The notes beneath the pieces are model-generated. The model was not told the origin of the DNA, searched no databases, and saw only the letters and a list, made by a program, of their open reading frames with translations. Shown here piece after piece: positions 16,162-24,000 of a stretch of 24,771 nt of DNA. A program made the position numbers and the translations under genes. How positions within the stretch are numbered: the stretch's first letter is position 1; each line of letters begins with the position of its first letter. Source of the DNA: a virus; the IMG/VR virus record IMGVR_UViG_3300033154_000190, positions 1-24,771 of that record. One strand, given 5' to 3'.

Positions 16162-16406
16162 GGCCTCTCGAGGTCGTCGAGCTCCTGGTGTCGCCGGTCT
16201 ATCTCCTCGGCGATGAGCCTCGGGGTCGCCTCGGCCTTGACTCGGCATCTCGTTCTCTTGCACAGGTTCGCTCCGTAGACCTTCCCCCAAAACGACGCCA
16301 TCCACTCCCACGTCCTGGTCACGACCTGGATGGGATCGCCGCACGCCGCGCACCGATCGGGAACGCGAACAGTCGGCGCCGGCGCCTGGGGCTCGTTCTC
16401 TTTCAC
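16158..16406 (-). CDS. Small zinc-ribbon-like protein
   Basis: This 82-aa ORF starts at GTG 16406, overlapping the stop of the head gene as GTGA, and ends overlapping the next GTG in the same way. It carries C-x2-C near residue 20 (DRCAACGDPIQVV) and a second pair about 30 residues later (NLCKRTRCRVKAEA), a plausible four-Cys metal site around a WEWMASFWGKVYG segment. The C-terminal 25 residues are a charged helix (RLIAEEIDRRHQELDDLERP). The role is unknown; structural zinc proteins recur in this part of the window. Confidence 0.65.
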   Translation of the reverse strand: MKENEPQAPAPTVRVPDRCAACGDPIQVVTRTWEWMASFWGKVYGANLCKRTRCRVKAEATPRLIAEEIDRRHQELDDLERP

Positions 16407-17422
16407 TCGAGAGGGGAGCCGTCGAGCGCGGTGCCGCCTCGGAGGAAGTCTTGCCGCCGCTCGCGCATAATCTCGCGCACTTCGTCGAGGTTCTCCGGCG
16501 GGACGGGCACGTAAAACTCCTCGGTCCCTGGGCCTTCGCCGATCCCTCGGAAGCCGCCGCCGGCGCCCTGGGTCGCGGTGCCGAGCGTCGCCGCTCGAGC
16601 GGTGAGCGCTTCGATCGTCATCACGCGCCAAGCAATCTCGGCCGTGCGACCTCCTGGGTTGAGCACGACGGCCGACGGGCCGGCGGGGCAGACGGCCGGG
16701 ACAAGGAACGCCGTCTTGGGAATCTCGGCCGCCCTCCTCCTCGCGACGCGTGCCGCCATCCGTTCCGCGCTGCCGGCGAGAATCTGGCGCGAGACGCCTG
16801 GGGGGTGCGAGAGCAGGGAGAGGTTGAACAGGTTGCGGTTGAGGTCGTAGGTGTTGATCGAGTCGCCGAGCGCCTCGCGGGTGAGGCCGTTGCCCATGCC
16901 GCGCCGGAGCGTCTCATCGAGCTTCGTCCATGACTTCACTTCGAGCTTGAGCAGGTCGTTTCTCGCGTCGTCGATCTGCGCGATGGTTGCCTCGACCTCG
17001 GCACTCAGGCCGGGGTCGAGCTCCTGAATCTCGCGGAGGAAGCTGCGAGCGTTCCGCGCTAGTCGGTTGCTGTGTCGGTGGAACTCGGCGCGTTGCGCCG
17101 CGTCGAAGCCGGCCGAGATGCGTTGTTCCAGTTGGTCTTTGTTGAGCCACTGGAGCCGGAACCGGCTGAACCGTTCCTCCGATCGTTGCGACGTGATGCC
17201 AAGCCGTCGAAGGTTCGGCGAGGTCGGCCGGATGATCTGCCGGCCGCCGATCCGAACGCTTCCCATCTTGTCCAGGCCGTCGCCGCCGATCCGCCGCATA
17301 TCGCCGACGAGCTCGGAGCGGATGCCCTCGATTTCGCCGCGAGAGATGGCGAGGTCGCGACTCATCGCGCACAGCATTTTGTCCATAGAACCGACGAACG
17401 CGGCGCCGTTCGGTGCTGGCAT
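16403..17422 (-). CDS. Probable minor head protein
   Basis: This 339-aa ORF starts at the ATG at 17422, with AAGGGAG 6 bases upstream. The open frame extends further upstream but in atypical codons. It is highly helical: DLAISRGEIEGIRSELVGDM, QWLNKDQLEQRISAGFDAAQ, RLARNARSFLREIQELDPG, and an Arg/Ala helix AERMAARVARRRAAEIPKT near residue 220. It ends in an acidic/basic helix (NLDEVREIMRERRQDFL). Genes between portal and protease commonly encode minor capsid or head-morphogenesis proteins, and the long helices fit. I see no clear Mu F-type motif, so the name is by position. Confidence 0.72.
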   Translation of the reverse strand: MPAPNGAAFVGSMDKMLCAMSRDLAISRGEIEGIRSELVGDMRRIGGDGLDKMGSVRIGGRQIIRPTSPNLRRLGITSQRSEERFSRFRLQWLNKDQLEQRISAGFDAAQRAEFHRHSNRLARNARSFLREIQELDPGLSAEVEATIAQIDDARNDLLKLEVKSWTKLDETLRRGMGNGLTREALGDSINTYDLNRNLFNLSLLSHPPGVSRQILAGSAERMAARVARRRAAEIPKTAFLVPAVCPAGPSAVVLNPGGRTAEIAWRVMTIEALTARAATLGTATQGAGGGFRGIGEGPGTEEFYVPVPPENLDEVREIMRERRQDFLRGGTALDGSPLE

Positions 17423-17448
17423 CTTGTTCTCCCTTCGAGCTCTCGACT

Positions 17449-17736
17449 CTAACCGAACGACGGGCCGCGTCTCGCGCCCTCGAGCTCCTCGGCCGTCGCG
17501 TCGCCGCGAAGCCGTAGAGCCAGGAAGCGCAAGTCCTCTTGGATCGCGCCGGTCTGAGCTCGCGCCGATCGCGTGCCGGCCGCGACCTCGCGCCGGATGC
17601 TCTCGAGCCAGCGCGGGCCGGTGATCGTCACCCAGGGTTGGAGCTTGAACGGGACGGCCGGCGCCTCGACCTCGCCGAGCTCGAGGAGCTCGACCAGGGG
17701 GAGCACGTCGGCCGGTCCACGCGGGGCAGGGCGCAT
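17449..17736 (-). CDS. Unknown head-region protein (95 aa)
   Basis: The ATG at 17736 follows GAGGAGGAGG directly, giving little spacing, so a later in-frame GTG (residue 11) cannot be excluded. Codon use is typical from residue 9 onward: ADVLPLVELLELGEVEAPAV, then PWVTITGPRWLESIRREVAA. A helical C-terminus follows (IQEDLRFLALRLRGDATAEE). It may be an independent gene or the 3' part of the frame-broken gene upstream, since no stop separates them in a natural way. No family is recognised. Confidence 0.6.
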   Translation of the reverse strand: MRPAPRGPADVLPLVELLELGEVEAPAVPFKLQPWVTITGPRWLESIRREVAAGTRSARAQTGAIQEDLRFLALRLRGDATAEELEGARRGPSFG

Positions 17737-18019
17737 CCTCCTCCTCGACCTCGGCGATCGCCGCCGGCGAGCTCGAGGAGCTCGAGCGCTTCCGCCGGCG
17801 ATGCCCTGGCGGGGGCTCGGGGTTCCGCTCGCGCTTCGGCCTGGGCGAGCTCGAGGGGAGGAAGCGCACGCAGGTCGGATCGTGGTCGGGGCCTTGCCGG
17901 CTCGGGTGGCCGCAGGTGCAAGCGGGATGCCCTGGCCTGGTCGGTTCGTCCTCGGCCGCCTCGAGCTCGGCCGGCGCGTGTCGCGCCGCCGCCCTGGCGA
18001 TCCGCTCGAGGAAGGTCAA
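17737..18019 (-). CDS. Zinc-finger-like small gene with internal frame break
   Basis: The TTG at 18019 overlaps the previous TGA as TTGA. The opening MTFLERIARAAARHAPAELE is natural, and GHPACTCGHPSRQGPDHDPT follows with a later Cys, suggesting a C-x-C-x-H...H...C metal-binding knuckle. At a CCCC run (plus 17855-17858) the typical Glu-Leu codons move to another frame (LELAQAEARAEPRAP, then ALELLELAGG), while the original frame becomes a Ser/Arg stretch, the signature of reading GAGCTC out of frame. One indel there joins the two parts. The end is not defined. Function is unknown. Confidence 0.5.
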
Positions 18020-18381
18020 GCCGGCTCCCAGCCGTCGAGCTCGACGAACGCGAGCCAGCCGCATCCGGCCTCGGGGCATCCCACTTGGGGCTCGACGGCG
18101 CCGGTCGTCCCTCCGATGCTATGGCCGCCGGCGATCGCGAAGCGGTGGCCGAAGGGGCAGACGATCAGAGCCGTCGGGTGCCGCGTCTCGACCTTGCCGG
18201 CCGCCTTCACCTGGAAGCGAAGCCAGGCCGGAGGATCGACGCCGGCGAGCTCGTCGAGGGTCGCGACGCGGGGGATCGTCAGGCGAAGCCGAGGCCCAGG
18301 CGCCGGCCGGATCGTGCTTCGGGTGAGCCAGGCGAGGAAACGCCGGCCGAGGGTCGGGGGGGGTCTGCCAGGGTCTTGCAT
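18016..18381 (-). CDS. Cys-pair protein next to DUF6527 gene, unknown
   Basis: This 121-aa protein starts at the ATG at 18381, with CAGGAGCG about 8 bases upstream. An earlier in-frame ATG at 18414 lacks such a site. It opens MQDPGRPPPTLGRRFLAWL. The second half has ALIVCPFGHRFAIAGGHSIG and later VGCPEAGCGWLAFVELDG, which together offer Cys and His ligands for a zinc ribbon. It ends in TGA overlapping a TTG start. It sits between two other Cys-rich small genes. The family is not recognised. Confidence 0.65.
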   Translation of the reverse strand: MQDPGRPPPTLGRRFLAWLTRSTIRPAPGPRLRLTIPRVATLDELAGVDPPAWLRFQVKAAGKVETRHPTALIVCPFGHRFAIAGGHSIGGTTGAVEPQVGCPEAGCGWLAFVELDGWEPA

Positions 18382-18421
18382 CGGGGTTCGCTCCTGCCCC
18401 TCAACATACCTCATGGGCCTG

Positions 18422-18751
18422 TCACCAGTCGCAGTCGGGGAGCTCCACGGTCGCGCCGGCGAGGCCGTGATGGCAGTCGCTCAGGAATTGGATGCGGCCG
18501 GCCTTGACGAAGGAATGGCAACGCCTCGGCGGATCGTTCGGGCCGACGAGCATCGACGGCGAGAAGGTCGGCCGCTCGAGGTCGCCATCGAACGTCCAGA
18601 CGGGGCCGGCCTCACGCTTCGTCGCGTCGCCGGCGACCAGGCGAGTCCAGGCGACGGTGTTGAACAGGTGCCCTTGCTTGCAGCCGGGGCAGAAGATGAT
18701 GAACCCACGGAGCTCGCCGGCCTGGTCAACGGCGCGGTGGAGCTTAGACAC
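18422..18751 (-). CDS. DUF6527-like protein
   Basis: This 109-aa protein starts at the GTG at 18751, which overlaps the end of the portal gene by 8 bases. Diagnostic features are IIFCPGCKQGHLF near residue 18, then PVWTFDGDLERPTFSPSMLV (about residues 48-67), CHSFVKAGRIQFLSDCHHGL near residue 78, and a terminal VELPDCDW. This matches the small phage family DUF6527 as I recall it, with conserved CPGC, FSPS, CHSFV and DC-x-H. Cys/His spacing suggests a bound metal. The biochemical role is unknown. The longer open frame upstream of the GTG overlaps the portal and is a shadow. Confidence 0.8.
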   Translation of the reverse strand: MSKLHRAVDQAGELRGFIIFCPGCKQGHLFNTVAWTRLVAGDATKREAGPVWTFDGDLERPTFSPSMLVGPNDPPRRCHSFVKAGRIQFLSDCHHGLAGATVELPDCDW

Positions 18752-20486
18752 GACCAGAGAGCACGGCCGCGAGCGAGCCGAGGCCGTTGCCGTTGCCGTT
18801 CCTGTTGCCGGCGAGCACGTCGGTCCCCAGGTCGCCCTCGACCTCGGCCGCGAGCTCGGCGAGGAGCTCGCGAGGATCTTGGTCGCGAGCCTCGGGAACC
18901 AGGCCGCGAGCCTGGTCGTCGTCGGTGACGCCGTGCGAGGGGAAGCCTTCGCCCTTGAGCTCCTCGAGGTTCTTCTTCCACTGAGCCAGCGCCTCGGCCT
19001 CGGTCTTGAACTTGACGGGGTCGCGCCGGTGCATCTTCTGCGCGGGCGTCTCGATCCCCTGGGCGATGTCGAACTCGTCCTGGGCAATCTGGTCGCGGAT
19101 GTCGGTCGCGAACTCCATGGGCTGGTAGTGAACGGCGAAGCGCGGCGCCTCGACCTTCGGCGCGTAGTCGAAGCCGGCATCGTGCTTCGCCTTCACGCGG
19201 AGCACGTTGTCGGCCAAGTCCTCCTCTACCGGGTGGAACATGATGCCGCGCTCTTTGTTGTCCTCGACGATCGGCATCATCGCCTGGCGAATCGCGACGC
19301 CGGAGAGAGCTCGCCGACCAATCTCGGCGCCGAGCGCGGCGTCTGGGATGTTCTCCTGCCGGAGCAAGTTGCGGATGTCGTTGTCGATCCCTGCGCGGAG
19401 CTCGGCGAGGGGAGCATCGGGGCTCTCGAAACTCAGACCGAACGGCTCATCCTTCGTGTCGGGTTTGAACACCATGATGCGGCGCGGGCCGATGGTGATC
19501 TCATCTTCCTCGGGGTTCACGGCGACGGGAACCGAGAAGCCTTGGAACTGCTCGATCTCGTTGATGTCGGTGAGCTTCGCGTTGATGACGGCGTTTTGAT
19601 CGCACAAGCCTCGGCCGCGCCCTTCGACGAAGAACGACGTGAAGCATCTATCGTCGCGGAAGAACGTGATGGGAATCCGGCCGAGGCTATGCGGCATCCC
19701 GTGCGCCTTGCCGTCCTCTTTGATGAGGAGGAAGGTCTTGTCCGTCCAGATAACCACGCGGGTCTTGTTCGCGAACGGCTCGTGTCTCTCGATGACGGCC
19801 TTCGGTTTCCACGGCCGCGCCGGGTCGGGAATCACTCGAAGCTGGTGAGAGAGGAACGCCCACAAGCGGATGCCGCCTGGCGCGTCGGGGTCGTGGAACG
19901 GTCGCACGCCGACGGTTCCAAGCAGGCGCGTGTAGCGATCGATGGCGAGCAGGTCGAGGTTGTATTGGCTCGACCAGACATCGCGAAGCGCCTGGGCGAC
20001 GCCCTTCGTCGTCGTCTTACGGAGCTCGCGCTTCGGGGGCTTGCGGTAAAGCTGCGAGAGAACGCGAACGACCATCCGCGTCAGGTTGATCGAGCTCTTG
20101 CGTGCGCGATCGAGAAACGCCTCCGGCGTCTCGCCGGGGTGGCGATCGATGAAGCGCTGCTGGTAGCCCTGATACATGAGGTAACAGAACGCCGAATGTT
20201 CTTCCCTGAACTGGTCGCCGGGTCCACGGAACGCGAGAGCTCGGACGTTCTGTCGAGTCTGCACGACGCTCATCGCGTGAGCGTCGCGGAAGGTTCCGCC
20301 TCGGCCAGACAACACCGAGCGGTTGAACCTTGGAACCACCAAGGAGTCGATGTTCATTTTGTCGAGGTGCTGGCCTTGAAGCGCGAGCGCCATCGCCGAG
20401 CGCAACAGCATCGCCTCCTCCAAGTCGCCGCCGGCGAGTTGGAGAAGGGCCTGGTTCGTCTTGCTCTTTGCGTTGAAGTCGGCCAT
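18744..20486 (-). CDS. Portal protein
   Basis: This 580-aa ORF starts at the ATG at 20486 and ends in TAA. It has the mixed helical composition and size of SPP1 gp6-like portals: SINLTRMVVRVLSQLYRKPP near residue 132, DRYTRLLGTVGVRPFHDPDA near residue 180, FFRDDRCFTSFFVEGRGRGL near residue 270 with the following NAKLTDINEIEQFQGFSVPV, and the long helical NKERGIMFHPVEEDLADNVL near residue 420. The C-terminus ends in an Asn/Gly repeat (GNRNGNGNG). The dodecameric portal forms the DNA entry vertex and docks the terminase, whose gene lies two genes upstream. Codon pattern is uniform. Confidence 0.85.
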   Translation of the reverse strand: MADFNAKSKTNQALLQLAGGDLEEAMLLRSAMALALQGQHLDKMNIDSLVVPRFNRSVLSGRGGTFRDAHAMSVVQTRQNVRALAFRGPGDQFREEHSAFCYLMYQGYQQRFIDRHPGETPEAFLDRARKSSINLTRMVVRVLSQLYRKPPKRELRKTTTKGVAQALRDVWSSQYNLDLLAIDRYTRLLGTVGVRPFHDPDAPGGIRLWAFLSHQLRVIPDPARPWKPKAVIERHEPFANKTRVVIWTDKTFLLIKEDGKAHGMPHSLGRIPITFFRDDRCFTSFFVEGRGRGLCDQNAVINAKLTDINEIEQFQGFSVPVAVNPEEDEITIGPRRIMVFKPDTKDEPFGLSFESPDAPLAELRAGIDNDIRNLLRQENIPDAALGAEIGRRALSGVAIRQAMMPIVEDNKERGIMFHPVEEDLADNVLRVKAKHDAGFDYAPKVEAPRFAVHYQPMEFATDIRDQIAQDEFDIAQGIETPAQKMHRRDPVKFKTEAEALAQWKKNLEELKGEGFPSHGVTDDDQARGLVPEARDQDPRELLAELAAEVEGDLGTDVLAGNRNGNGNGLGSLAAVLSGRV

Positions 20487-20505
20487 CGATGCTCCTCGAG
20501 TCTAT

Positions 20506-20533
20506 GAGCTCGGCCGCGATCGCGACCGAGCTC
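20506..20533 (-). terminator. 28-bp palindrome upstream of portal gene
   Basis: GAGCTCGG at 20506-20513 pairs with CCGAGCTC at 20526-20533, around a nearly symmetric CGCGATCGCG core, with one G-T wobble position. It fills most of the 53-base gap between the small structural gene and the portal. No T-tract follows on the minus strand. It may be a weak terminator, an RNA processing site or a protein-binding site. Confidence 0.45.
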
Positions 20534-20539
20534 GAGGAA

Positions 20540-20851
20540 CTAAGCGCCGAGCCAGATGGTCGCCTCGACGACCTCGGCGGTCAGGTCAACGGCGTTCGCG
20601 ACCTCGGCGCCGGTGGCCTTCACGTAGGCCAGGATGAGGCCGGTGGCTCGATCCCAAAAGTAGGAATTGAGAACGCTGTCCTGAATCTCGACGTGTGTGA
20701 TTCGCTTGATGCGAGCCGCGCCGAGGTCGTCGCCGATGAGCGTGTCGCCGCTCGTCGCGTAGGTTCCCGAGAACACAAGCGGGCCGGCGAGCACTTGGCT
20801 CTTGCCCACGTCCTCGTTCACGACTGGCGCCGACATCGTTACTGCACCCAT
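20540..20851 (-). CDS. Small beta-rich virion-like protein
   Basis: This 103-aa ORF starts at the ATG at 20851, with AGGAGG 6 bases upstream. It contains GPLVFSGTYATSGDTLIGDD, then DSVLNSYFWDRATGLILAYV and a C-terminal VVEATIWLGA. This pattern (TYATSGD, a middle aromatic D-x-x-TG hairpin and a final V-x-A-x-x-LGA strand) is common in small phage structural or decoration proteins of unknown detailed function. Its place between terminase and portal is slightly unusual for a decoration protein. The terminase frame as read overlaps it by 266 bases, but only in atypical codons. Confidence 0.75.
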   Translation of the reverse strand: MGAVTMSAPVVNEDVGKSQVLAGPLVFSGTYATSGDTLIGDDLGAARIKRITHVEIQDSVLNSYFWDRATGLILAYVKATGAEVANAVDLTAEVVEATIWLGA

Positions 20852-20884
20852 GATGACCTCCTGGGGGTTTGGTTCTTCGGCAGT

Positions 20885-22415
20885 CTATGCCCTCGTTACC
20901 GGCCGCGTCAACGGGCGAGCCGACGCCGTAGGTTGCGGTGACCTGTCGCTTGGCCTTGGCGATCTTCTTCGCGACCTGAACCGCGTAGCTCATGCAATCG
21001 ACCTGGTCATCGTTCTTCGCCTTGGGGAAGCCGGCCACTTCGGTCTTGAACTCATCCCACCACGACGCGCCGGCCTGGGGGAACAGGATCATCCCGCCCT
21101 CCATCTTCGCCGTCGCCGGGAGAGCGCGTGTGATCTTGTCGCCCTTCGGCCGCACTTGCCGAACGGGGAGTCCTTTGCGCCGCGCTTCCTGAATCAGAGA
21201 GAGCTCGAAGTTGACCTGCTCGACCCATAGGCTCGACAAATCCCACTTGCGGTAGGCGTTCCACATCAACGGAACGATGTCGGGGCCTTCGGCTCGCTCG
21301 CGTGTCTGGTCGAGTAGGAACAGGCGACGGCCGCGCCCGATCGCCCAGACCTGGATGACGGTGTAGTCGGCCGAGGTCTTTGTCGAGCTCGCGAGGTCAA
21401 CGGTCGCGAAGGTCGTGAGGTCGTCGAGCTTCACGCGATGCACGATCGTCCCAACGCGGAACATGATGACGGCCGGCCGGTCGCCGTCTTGGATGGCTGT
21501 GTAGTATTGCGCCCAATCGTCGAAGCGGAACATGCCTCCGGTCAACGGCGTCGGCCGCCCCTGGTAGAGAGCGCTCCAGATGTAGGAGCCTCGAGCTCGC
21601 TTGACTCGCTCCATTCTTTCGGCGCCCCAAGCCTCGGGCCAGAGCGCTTCGCCAGGGCGTCGCCGGAGCGGGTCAACCACTCCGACCTCGGCGAGCGCGG
21701 GGAGGTTGAGAACCTCCCACCCTTCGCCGTCGCCCTGGGCGTCTTGCTCGAGGAGACGGCCGACCAGGTCATCGTGATGCCAGCGGGTCATACAGAGAAC
21801 GACGGCGCCGTCCGGTTGCAAGCGGGTCATCAGGACGGCGTTGAACCAGTGCCAAACATTCTCACGCGTGACGGCCGACGCGGCTTCCTTGTAGTCCTTC
21901 ACGGGGTCGTCAACCACGATGACCTCGGCGCCGTAGCCGGTGAGGCCGGCGCCGACGCCTACGGATTTCATGTAGCCGCCGGTGGGTTTCCAGCCGCGAG
22001 CATCTTCGTTCGTGAGCACTTCCCAGAAGCCGGCCGCCGCCTTCGGGTTGCAGGTCACTCCGAACATCTCGCCGTTCTCGTAGAACGTGTCGCGTGCCGC
22101 GCCGCCCCATTGTCTCGCGTAGCCGTCGGCGTAGCTCGCGAAGATGACGCGCTGCCTCGGGTGAAGCGAGAGATACCAAGCCACGAAGAATTGGGCGATG
22201 AGGGTGCTCTTGCCGTGGCGCGGTGGCATGTTCACGATGAGCCGCTGGATCTTTCCAGTCGCGACATCGTTGAGCTTCTCGGCGAGGAGCCGCAGATGCT
22301 TCGCCGGCATCCACTTGCGCTGACTCGCCATGAACGCGAACCATCCGACGTGGAAGCGGGCGAGCTCGCGCACGTCGAGCTCGAAGGTCTGCGCGTCCTC
22401 GACGGCCTGGGTCAA
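20885..22415 (-). CDS. terL: Terminase large subunit
   Basis: The only usable start is TTG at 22415, which overlaps the methyltransferase stop as TTGA; a stop lies 5 codons upstream. Walker A is VNMPPRHGKST (residues 61-71), Walker B AEVIVVDD (163-170), and the coupling-type CMTRWHHDDLVGRLL (208-222). The C-terminal nuclease has TFATVDLASSTKTSADYT (335-352) and KNDDQVDCMSYAV (467-479), giving the acidic metal-binding residues. The protein packages DNA through the portal. Typical codons end at about residue 500. The original frame then reads on to 20586 through the next gene, whereas a TAG at 20885 or a TAA/TGA nearby lies in other frames, so an indel near 20900-20930 is likely. The C-terminal 10-15 residues are therefore uncertain. 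Confidence 0.9.
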
Positions 22416-23072
22416 CGCGCACCCAGGTCAATCTCTCGCGGTGCGCCGAGCTCCTCGATCGCGTCGCCCAGGGGCAAGCCGTTCGCCTTCGCATACTGGC
22501 CCCAACGCCAGCGGATGATGTCAACGTAGCCGGGGCCGCTTGCCGGCCGCGATCATCGTCGAGCCGGAGCCGGCGAAGGGGTCGTAGATTCGGCCGCCCT
22601 TCTCGGGGTGCGCGACGTTGATGAGCGTCTCGAGGAGCTCGAGCGGCTTCTGGGTTGTGTGGAGCTCGTTCCCGGTTCGCTTCGCCTGGATGACGTTGCC
22701 CTTCGATCGCTTGAGGTCTTTGAGCGGGTCGGTGTGAGTCGCGCAGCACATCACCAATTCGTGTTGAGCTCGCCAGCCGCGACCCATGCCGGGGTTGCCC
22801 TTGTCCCAGACGATCATCGACCTCGCGGGGTAGCCGATCGCTTCCATCGCGTCGAACAGGTTGACCCACATCCGCCAGTCGGTGAACACGTAGGCGAGCC
22901 GCGCCGAGACGCAAGACATCACGCGCTGGATCAGGGCGATGTATCCCCTGGTGCTCAACGTGTCGCGGGCGACCTTGTGATGCTTCGTGTCGGTGCCGAC
23001 CGAGCCGCGCCGCTTGTCCGACTCTTGCCAGCCGCCGGAGCAGTAAGGGGGATCGGTGACGACCCGCCGCAC
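22412..23072 (-). CDS. Beta-class DNA methyltransferase, frame-broken
   Basis: The catalytic motif IV is VVTDPPYCSGGWQE near the start. SAM-binding motif I follows later as YDPFAGSGSTMIAAGK, the beta-class order used by N6-adenine and N4-cytosine methylases. Between them, RRGSVGTDTKHHKVARDTLS and THTDPLKDLKRSKGNVIQ are typical target-recognition segments. After AAGK the frame ends (22521), but another frame resumes at once with GYVDIIRWRWGQYAKANGLP, the expected C-terminal motif, and ends in the TGA at 22412. The few residues normally between (a G-R-R-C-x-x-I-E-I-D-P type strand) are missing, so a small deletion is likely. No independent start with a ribosome-binding site is seen; it was probably the C-terminal half of the ParB-like protein. 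Confidence 0.8.
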
Positions 23073-23686
23073 GCGACGCGGTGCGGGCCGAGGTTGTAGA
23101 AGCCGCCGAGCTTGCTGACGGGGTCGGCCGGAAGCGGAACCTGCTTGCGGTTCGATCGCTCCGGCTTCGGCGTGTCGTCGAGCTCGGCATAGAGCTCGGC
23201 GAGCTCGTCATCGTTCCAGCCGACGCCGGCGAGGTCGTCGCTCGCTTCGAGGTCGTTGAGGAGCTCGCCCAGGGTGGCCTGGTCCCACTCGGCGAGCTCG
23301 GCCGTCCGGTTGTCGGCGAGGCCGTAGCCGGTCGCCGTTTCGTGGTCGTCATCGACCAGGACCATCGCGATCATGTTCCATCGCTCGTCGCCGTTCGCGA
23401 TCATGGCGCGGGCCGCCTCGAGCGTTCCATTCCCGGCTTCGACGATCATGCCGCGCCGGTTCACCACGATCGGCTTGCGCTGCGTGAACGTGCCCAGGGC
23501 GTCGGCGATCGCCTCGAGGTTCCGCTCGCCGTGCTTGCGTGCGTTCTTCGGGTCGAACGCGAGGCCGTCGATCGGCCGCGCCAGGGCGCGAAGGTCGGGG
23601 GTGATGTGCGAGAGGTCGGGGCCGTCGGCCTCGAGCTCCTGGGCGTCGTCGGTGAACAGGTCGGTGTCGTCGGCGAGCTCGGGCAT
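22955..23686 (-). CDS. ParB-like domain protein, N-terminal half of methylase
   Basis: The ATG at 23686 follows GAGGGAGG about 8 bases upstream. Residues about 38-110 form a ParB/Srx-like domain: FDPKNARKHGERNLEAIADA, then FTQRKPIVVNRRGMIVEAGN and GLADNRTAELAEWDQ. The linker ends GGFYNLGPHRVACG, which in fused ParB-methylase phage proteins leads straight into a GDS and then DPPY segment. Here the frame changes at about 23070 and the last 35 residues as read are not natural. The intervening 10-20 residues seem lost. The ParB part may bind DNA or guide the methylase to sites; plasmid-type partition is not implied. Confidence 0.8.
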   Translation of the reverse strand: MPELADDTDLFTDDAQELEADGPDLSHITPDLRALARPIDGLAFDPKNARKHGERNLEAIADALGTFTQRKPIVVNRRGMIVEAGNGTLEAARAMIANGDERWNMIAMVLVDDDHETATGYGLADNRTAELAEWDQATLGELLNDLEASDDLAGVGWNDDELAELYAELDDTPKPERSNRKQVPLPADPVSKLGGFYNLGPHRVACGGSSPIPLTAPAAGKSRTSGAARSAPTRSITRSPATR

Positions 23687-23731
23687 CGGTGGGCCTCCCT
23701 CGAGAGGGTATCAGACCGAGCTCGGATGCTT

Positions 23732-24000
23732 CTACCTCAACCGGGTCATCCTCTGCTCGAGGAGCTCGAGGCCGCGCCGCTCGAGTTGGCCGATCCGCGA
23801 GCCGCTCAGTTTGAACACGCGGCCGACCTGGGCGAGCGTGTAGCGATCGCCGCCGTCGGCGTCGAGGAAGCGAAGCCGGAGGATGTGGCCGGTTCTCCCC
23901 ATCGCCTTGAGCTCGTCGCGGACGCGCCGCCGCTCGAGCTCGTCGCTCGGCAGGGCGAAGCCAGCGCGACGCGATCGCCCTGGCTTCGTCCTTCGTCATG
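23732..24000 (-). CDS. Sigma-70 region-4-like HTH protein, one frame break
   Basis: From the ATG at 23902 the frame gives 56 aa: HILRLRFLDADGGDRYTLAQ, then VGRVFKLSGSRIGQLERRGL, ending LLEQRMTRLR. This L-R-L-R-F, T-L-x-x-V-G, S-x-x-R-I-x-Q-L-E pattern is that of sigma factor region 4.2, a -35-element HTH. The frame is open upstream to the previous stop without a good start. Another frame starts at the ATG at 24000 (ATGA overlap, GAGG upstream) with MTKDEARAIAS, which would join to ALPSDELERRRVRDELK by a one-base change near 23955-23975. The whole would be about 89 aa. It could regulate transcription, or act as a small-terminase-like DNA binder given its location. Confidence 0.55.

Noticed and set aside
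18492-20507. 671-aa plus-strand open frame
   Set aside because: Antisense of portal and DUF6527-like genes; Arg/Glu/Val composition typical of reverse reading of GC-rich codons.
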